Source: Pampus argenteus (lineage: Eukaryota; Chordata; Actinopteri; Scombriformes; Stromateidae). Taken from it: a DNA stretch of 64,000 nt. Position 1 is the first letter of the stretch, and every line of letters starts with the position of its first letter. The notes under the pieces are model-generated. The model ran no database searches. It saw only the letters and a list, made by a program, of their open reading frames with translations, and was not told the origin of the DNA. Positions 59,190 through 64,000 of this stretch are shown here, piece after piece. The translations under genes and the position numbers were made by a program. Location: assembly GCA_036937835.1 (NCBI GenBank), contig CM072863.1, positions 231,001 to 295,000 on the forward strand, given 5' to 3'.

Positions 59190-62100
59190 TATTGAGCCCT
59201 CATAGACCACCACTACACATGGTAGCACTCGAGAGTGAAATGATCACACGACTTATCGATGAGTCAATTAGCAGAAGATTAAATGACAAACAGTTTTGAT
59301 AAATGACTAATTGTTTAAGTTGTTTTAGTAAAATCTGGCAGCAGCTTCTCACATTGAATATTTCAGGTTTTCTATGATAGTAAATCAATCAATTAATAAA
59401 AGAAAATAATGATAGTTCCATGATTGAGGTTGTAGTGGGTGGAGGTGGTGTACTGGAGTGCATTGAAAAGTGGTATAATAGTTGACACACGTTAGTTATA
59501 ATAAGTTAGTAATAGTTATAACAAGTGCTAATATTTTATTTACCTAAATAAGGGGTAATACCCAAAATATTGGGAACACCAGCATCCATTGTAACATCAA
59601 TAATAAAGAAAAATGATCTCCTTTCTGACAACTTCAACAAGAACTTGTGTACTGTACTCTATAGTACCTATAGTATATACAGTACATATAGTATATAGAG
59701 TACTGTGCAAAAGCTTTAGGCAGTAAAAACAAAGTGAGGATCTTTGAACTTGATTTTTATTGATCAGTTAACTTGAGTAAGTTGAGTAAACCTAAATGAA
59801 ATCAACATTCGGTGTGAGCAGCAGCTGCTTCTTTCACCTCTGCCTTCTGGCACAGATGTGAAGCTTTATGGTACTTACCTGCTCTCTCTCCTTACTATAT
59901 CCTTGCTTGTGTTGTACTTAGTGTAACATTGTTCTCTTTGGCATCAATTTGTTAGTCAACAAATGGCTCCAAACACTAACTGCTGCTAAAACCACCATGT
60001 CTCCTTTTTACAATTCTGTCTCTAAATATGGTCAATAAATACAGTTTTGAAGCTGTATTTATTTTCCCCCACGTTAGTTGTGAGAGTTTGACTGCTCGAT
60101 CATTTATATTTATTTACCCTAAACAGCCAAAACAGGACTGAAATACAAACATAGCTAATCAAGAAATGGGGCACAGGTGAGGGGGTAAAACAAAAGGAGG
60201 GAGCTGATTGGTTGGCAAAAACAGGGAGCAGGGCAGGTCTGACGGGGGTGCTGTAGGGTAGGTGAGGAGGAGAAAAACAGTAAAAAACAAAACCAAAAAC
60301 CCCCAAAAGACAAAAAGAGTTGAACCCAAAAAAACAGGCCAAATGCAAACACAAAAAAATCAATATTGTTCCCGTCAGGATGAACTGTGATAACTTTTAT
60401 CTTCTGACTTTTGATGTATTTCATTTTCTGACCAAATATCTGTAAAACTAATGACATTTCCATCATCCATAGCTGCACTTTGTGTTAAAATAATGAACAT
60501 AGTAAACATCAGCATGTTAGCATAGCTGCAGACTCTCTGTTGTTAGTTTCACTCTCCTGAAAATGACAAGCTGAAGCAGCGTGGGAAAAAGAGAGAGGCA
60601 CTCTGCCTACAAAGAGAAGGAGAAGGAGGAGGAAGACGAGGAGGAGGAGGAGGAGGAGGAGGAGGAAGCAGGGAGGCACTCTGAGGATCATGTGACTGCC
60701 AGTTTACACTCAGCATGGTTCAGTCCGGAGGAGAGGATGGCTGCTGCTCGTGCAGAAAGTATGTGGACTCACACAGACTGAAACACATGAGGACTATCAG
60801 GACATGGACCAGAGGACGAACAGAGACCTGCCAATCACGAGCAGAGAGGGGATGGTGAAGTCTGGTAAGACTCACTCTGATCCTGCATCCTCAGGATTAA
60901 ATCTGTTCATCTCTCTGAAAATACCTCTGAACATGACTGAACTTAATCCGAATGGGCTAAATAATGAGAAGGATAGATTAAAGATAAATTCATACAAACT
61001 GACAGATTCATTATTTATTATCACATATTTATTATCCAAATGTTAGTTTAGAATATTAAAATGACTTGCACAGATTCCTGTGGTGTTCAGGGTTTGGCAG
61101 TCTTGTGATTTCCAGTACATGTCATAAATAATTTAGATCCTGAGTCATGTGTTTGTGTGCAGCTTGGTGCTAACTGTTAATAAATGGTTGATGTGGACAA
61201 GGTGAGCGTAGGATGGAGCTGACAGAGAAGATGGAGTCAGTGCTGGCAGTGAAACTTGACTTGAGTGGGAGTTCTGATAAATTCTTACTTCAGTTTAGTC
61301 CATATATTCTGTTATGTTTTAGTCCTGGTCTGGTCTGTGTGTCAATATATTCAGTACCACAGTGGATCCAAGTAGACTCTGTAAAATGAATGAGTTCAGC
61401 AGTGTGAGCTTCTTACTAACAATGTTTTGTGGGTGAGTGTTTCATGTCTCAGTGGATCATGTTGATGTTTTATTATTTTTCTGCCATCTCTGTGCGAAGT
61501 GTGTAAAACATGTAGCTAGTACAGTTCGCTCAGTTTGAACGACCTGGAAGATACTTTGAAGAAAAAACTAAATTTCTTTTTAGCATATGAATGATAACTT
61601 GGACAGTGTGACGTACAAAAACAGGATGATTGTTGTGGAAATGGATCAATATCTGCAGGGTTTGACCCAGTTTATCTTATGCAACTTGTCAGTATGTGTT
61701 TATATAAGAGGAACAGCAGACTTTAACCTGCTGTTTGAACACTTATCACATCACACATGAGACTCTGCATCTCATCTTTATGATCACAAAGCTCAAAGAT
61801 GATCAGAGCCATCACAAAGGTTTTTGGTTGAGATGCTTTCAGTTCTTTGATTTGATTCAGAATCATCAGGATGAACAAATTAACAGAGAAAAGACATTAT
61901 CCTCCGACTGGATCCTATTTCCTCTTCATTGCTGCTCAGATGCAGTTAGACGGTTTTCCTCTGAAGAAACTAAAGCAGGAATACAGCTTGTAACCAGATA
62001 ACATGCACCTGAAAAACTATAGATAGGCTTCAGTTTGCATGTCCTGTTTTAAATCAATATAAAACCACTAAATATCTCAAAGTCCATCCAGACTTAAGCA

Positions 62101-63425
62101 GCAGCCCTGTTCATAAATCCCACAGACACACACAAATGGAGCTAAAGTTGTAAATGCTCCAGACAAATCAAATGTTTAAGCTTCATGAGTCGAGTCTGAA
62201 GAGTCTCATTGTCTCATCCCCCGTCTCATGTTTTTATAGTGAAATGATTGTCCCTGTTTTCATTCATTTGTTTTATTACTGTTTCTTATTTACCTTTTCT
62301 AAATAATATCCCTTATTTGAGTCTGCTTCAGTATGTCTGTATTCATGTATATCACACTGCACGTTTTTCATGTGGGACAATAAGGACTAAACAGAAGGAG
62401 CTTGTCTGAGTGTGAATCCTCGCAGGATCCAACATCTGCTGGACATCCTGACTCCAGGACAGTGTTCAGCTGTCCACATACTGTCCCTGTGTCTCTGGCT
62501 GGGATGACCAAACATCCAGAGCTTATTTCATTTTTCTGAAATATGAAGCTGGATGGTGGATGTGTTCTCTGGTTGCACTTGAGAAAGAGGTCATTGTGTG
62601 AAGCGGCCCGTATGAAACTGGATCTCTGTCTCCCAGAATATCTGAGGAGACTCGGATCAGATGCCCGATAATCTGTTCTTTCTTCTGTCAGACAAACAGG
62701 GACGATGGGCAGAAACTCAGTAAGTAAACTGTGATCTGAAGATCATCTACTGTAAAATCTGGACTGTTGAATATAAATTGAAAATGAATATAAATGAAAA
62801 ACATCATACACAGTGGATTAAGTCAAATCTATAAATCAATACACATGTTCACTGCCGATAAATGATATAATATGTAATCACTTCCTTGGATAAAATGTAT
62901 ACTGAATATCACAGAAACAACTTTATTCAGTGATAATGTTTAATGTGTGGGGTCTAAATGAAGTGTACCTTTGGTCACAGCAGCCTTCTCATCCTGTTGA
63001 GCTGTTCCGCCCGCCTCACGCCCTCACCTGCAGGGCGTGCTGGCTGGAAACATTGGAGTGGTGCAGCCAGCAAACACACCAAGTGCTGATGATGATGTTA
63101 CTGAAGCTCAGGTTTTGATTTTGCTGTGATTTAAACAGATCGAATGGATGCTGATAATTACATAATGATTTGTAAAAAAAAAAGCTTTGTCAGTTCTGTC
63201 TGCAAGATGACAAGTAAAGAAGGTATAAAATCCTTCAGTTCAGAGGGTTCAGATCAATCAATTAATTTTTCATGTAGAGGTAGATTATTTTCAGCTTTTG
63301 TTTTTCCACCTGAATCCTTGCTGAATGCTGCGATCACGTCGTTGCATGAAATGCCACAACTGATCAAATCATAAGCTTCTGTTAAATTGGAAATTTTTCC
63401 AAGTTTCTTTAATTTGTGTTCATTA
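59190..63425. other. Right-hand stretch without recognised gene
   Basis: AT-rich DNA. At 59655-59735 ATAGTATATAGAGTACTGTG + CAAAAGCTTTAGGCAG looks like the end of a Tc1-type MITE. A GAG-rich run lies at 60618-60668. Candidate short coding pieces at 60715-60758 (opening MVQSGGEDGCCSC) and 62706-62720 have donor-like ends but no family match. The remaining frames are unsupported. Confidence 0.35.
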
Positions 63426-63430
63426 TTGTC

Positions 63431-63923
63431 AATCAATCAAATTTTATTTATATAGCCCAAAATCACAAAATCCATTTGTCTCAGAGGGCTTTACAATCTG
63501 TACAGGGAGTGACACCCTCTGTCCTTAGACCCTCGATTAGTGAGGAAAAACTTGACCACCAAAAAACCTTTTAACAGGGAAAAAGGTGGAAGAAACCTCA
63601 GGAAGAGCCACAGAGGAGGGATCCCTCTCCCAGGACGGACAGACGTGCAATGATGTCACATGTACAGAACAAATCAACACACACATATTGTACACTCACA
63701 ATGAATTATAGTGAATTACAATGGATGATAAGAATAGGTTACAATGAATGATGAATTATTACAGTAACAGTGAAACCTGTGATAGAGACACAGATGCACA
63801 GCAGCAAATCATTAACTAACTATAATCTGTAATGGGGATATGGTAACAATGATGACGGTGACAACACATGCAGAAGACGCCACGCAGGACCACAGCAGCA
63901 GACACAGTCCACAAGAACCTGCT
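63431..63923 (-). mobile_element. LINE 3' end, copy D
   Basis: 3' UTR part of the same family as copies A-C, from the tail at 63431 (AAATTTTATTTATATAGCCC on the plus strand) to CACAAGAACCTGCT at 63923. The short ATTGT at both edges may be a small target duplication. Confidence 0.85.
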
Positions 63924-64000
63924 ATTGTGACCTCAAAATCACAATTTCCTGGAGGGAGTGAAATATAATGAATGAGAAGATGCATTAGGAGTCAAAGTTT

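Noticed and set aside
60581..60781. Glu-rich 66-codon frame and the MVQSGGEDGCCSC start at 60715
   Set aside because: The first is a GAG repeat. The second has a donor-like end but no recognised family or partner exon.
61201..61386. Open frame starting MELTEKMESVLAVKLDLS
   Set aside because: No family match and no splice or promoter support; judged chance.
63000..63120. GC-rich patch with CACCTGCAGGGCGTGCTGGC
   Set aside because: Considered as an exon, but no consistent frame with splice sites was found.

Overview
The window is vertebrate nuclear DNA, most likely from a spiny-rayed (percomorph) teleost fish. The protein-coding genes are split into many short exons with GT..AG introns. The intergenic and intronic DNA carries typical teleost repeats: L2/Rex-like and RTE-like LINE fragments, a Penelope-like element, Tc1-like and hAT-like DNA transposons, and abundant (CA)n and (GATA)n arrays. 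The species call is inference. No prokaryotic feature, CRISPR array, tRNA or rRNA was seen.

Layout. 1-2378: decayed LINE and Tc1 pieces. 2379-10284 (minus): a complete 11-exon mkrn2 (makorin RING E3 ligase, 433 aa), with a Penelope-like element in intron 3. 11337-13207 and 15001-17873 (plus): two complete tandem four-exon paralogues of mkrn2os. 19097-25431 (plus): a complete 12-exon tsen2 (catalytic subunit of tRNA splicing endonuclease, 398 aa). 27030-35393 (plus): a CpG-dense promoter, a non-coding first exon and 14 coding exons of an rbm39-type splicing factor (491 aa). 37051-44749 (minus): a five-coding-exon gene for a PDP1-like mitochondrial pyruvate dehydrogenase phosphatase (517 aa), whose introns are filled with LINEs. 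44750-64000: about 19 kb that is mostly transposon-derived (LINEs, two hAT-type elements, a Tc1-like transposase, a dispersed non-autonomous element), with only a few doubtful exon-like stretches.

All exon chains were built by hand from splice sites, reading frame and family similarity. Each sums to a whole number of codons with phases that match at every junction.

The mkrn2 / mkrn2os / tsen2 block is an ancient vertebrate gene neighbourhood (human 3p25). The genes here do not form a pathway, but mkrn2 and mkrn2os.1 are divergent neighbours about 1.05 kb apart. The join to rbm39 and to the PDP1-like gene is not the human arrangement. The most interesting points are: a histidine and a cysteine motif in both Mkrn2os proteins that resemble permuted papain-like (DESI/LRAT type) hydrolases; the Penelope-like insertion with a 12-bp target duplication, an internal inverted terminal repeat and a hammerhead-ribozyme-like core; repeated splice donors in mkrn2os.2 and mkrn2; and the interrupted coding region of the PDP1-like gene.
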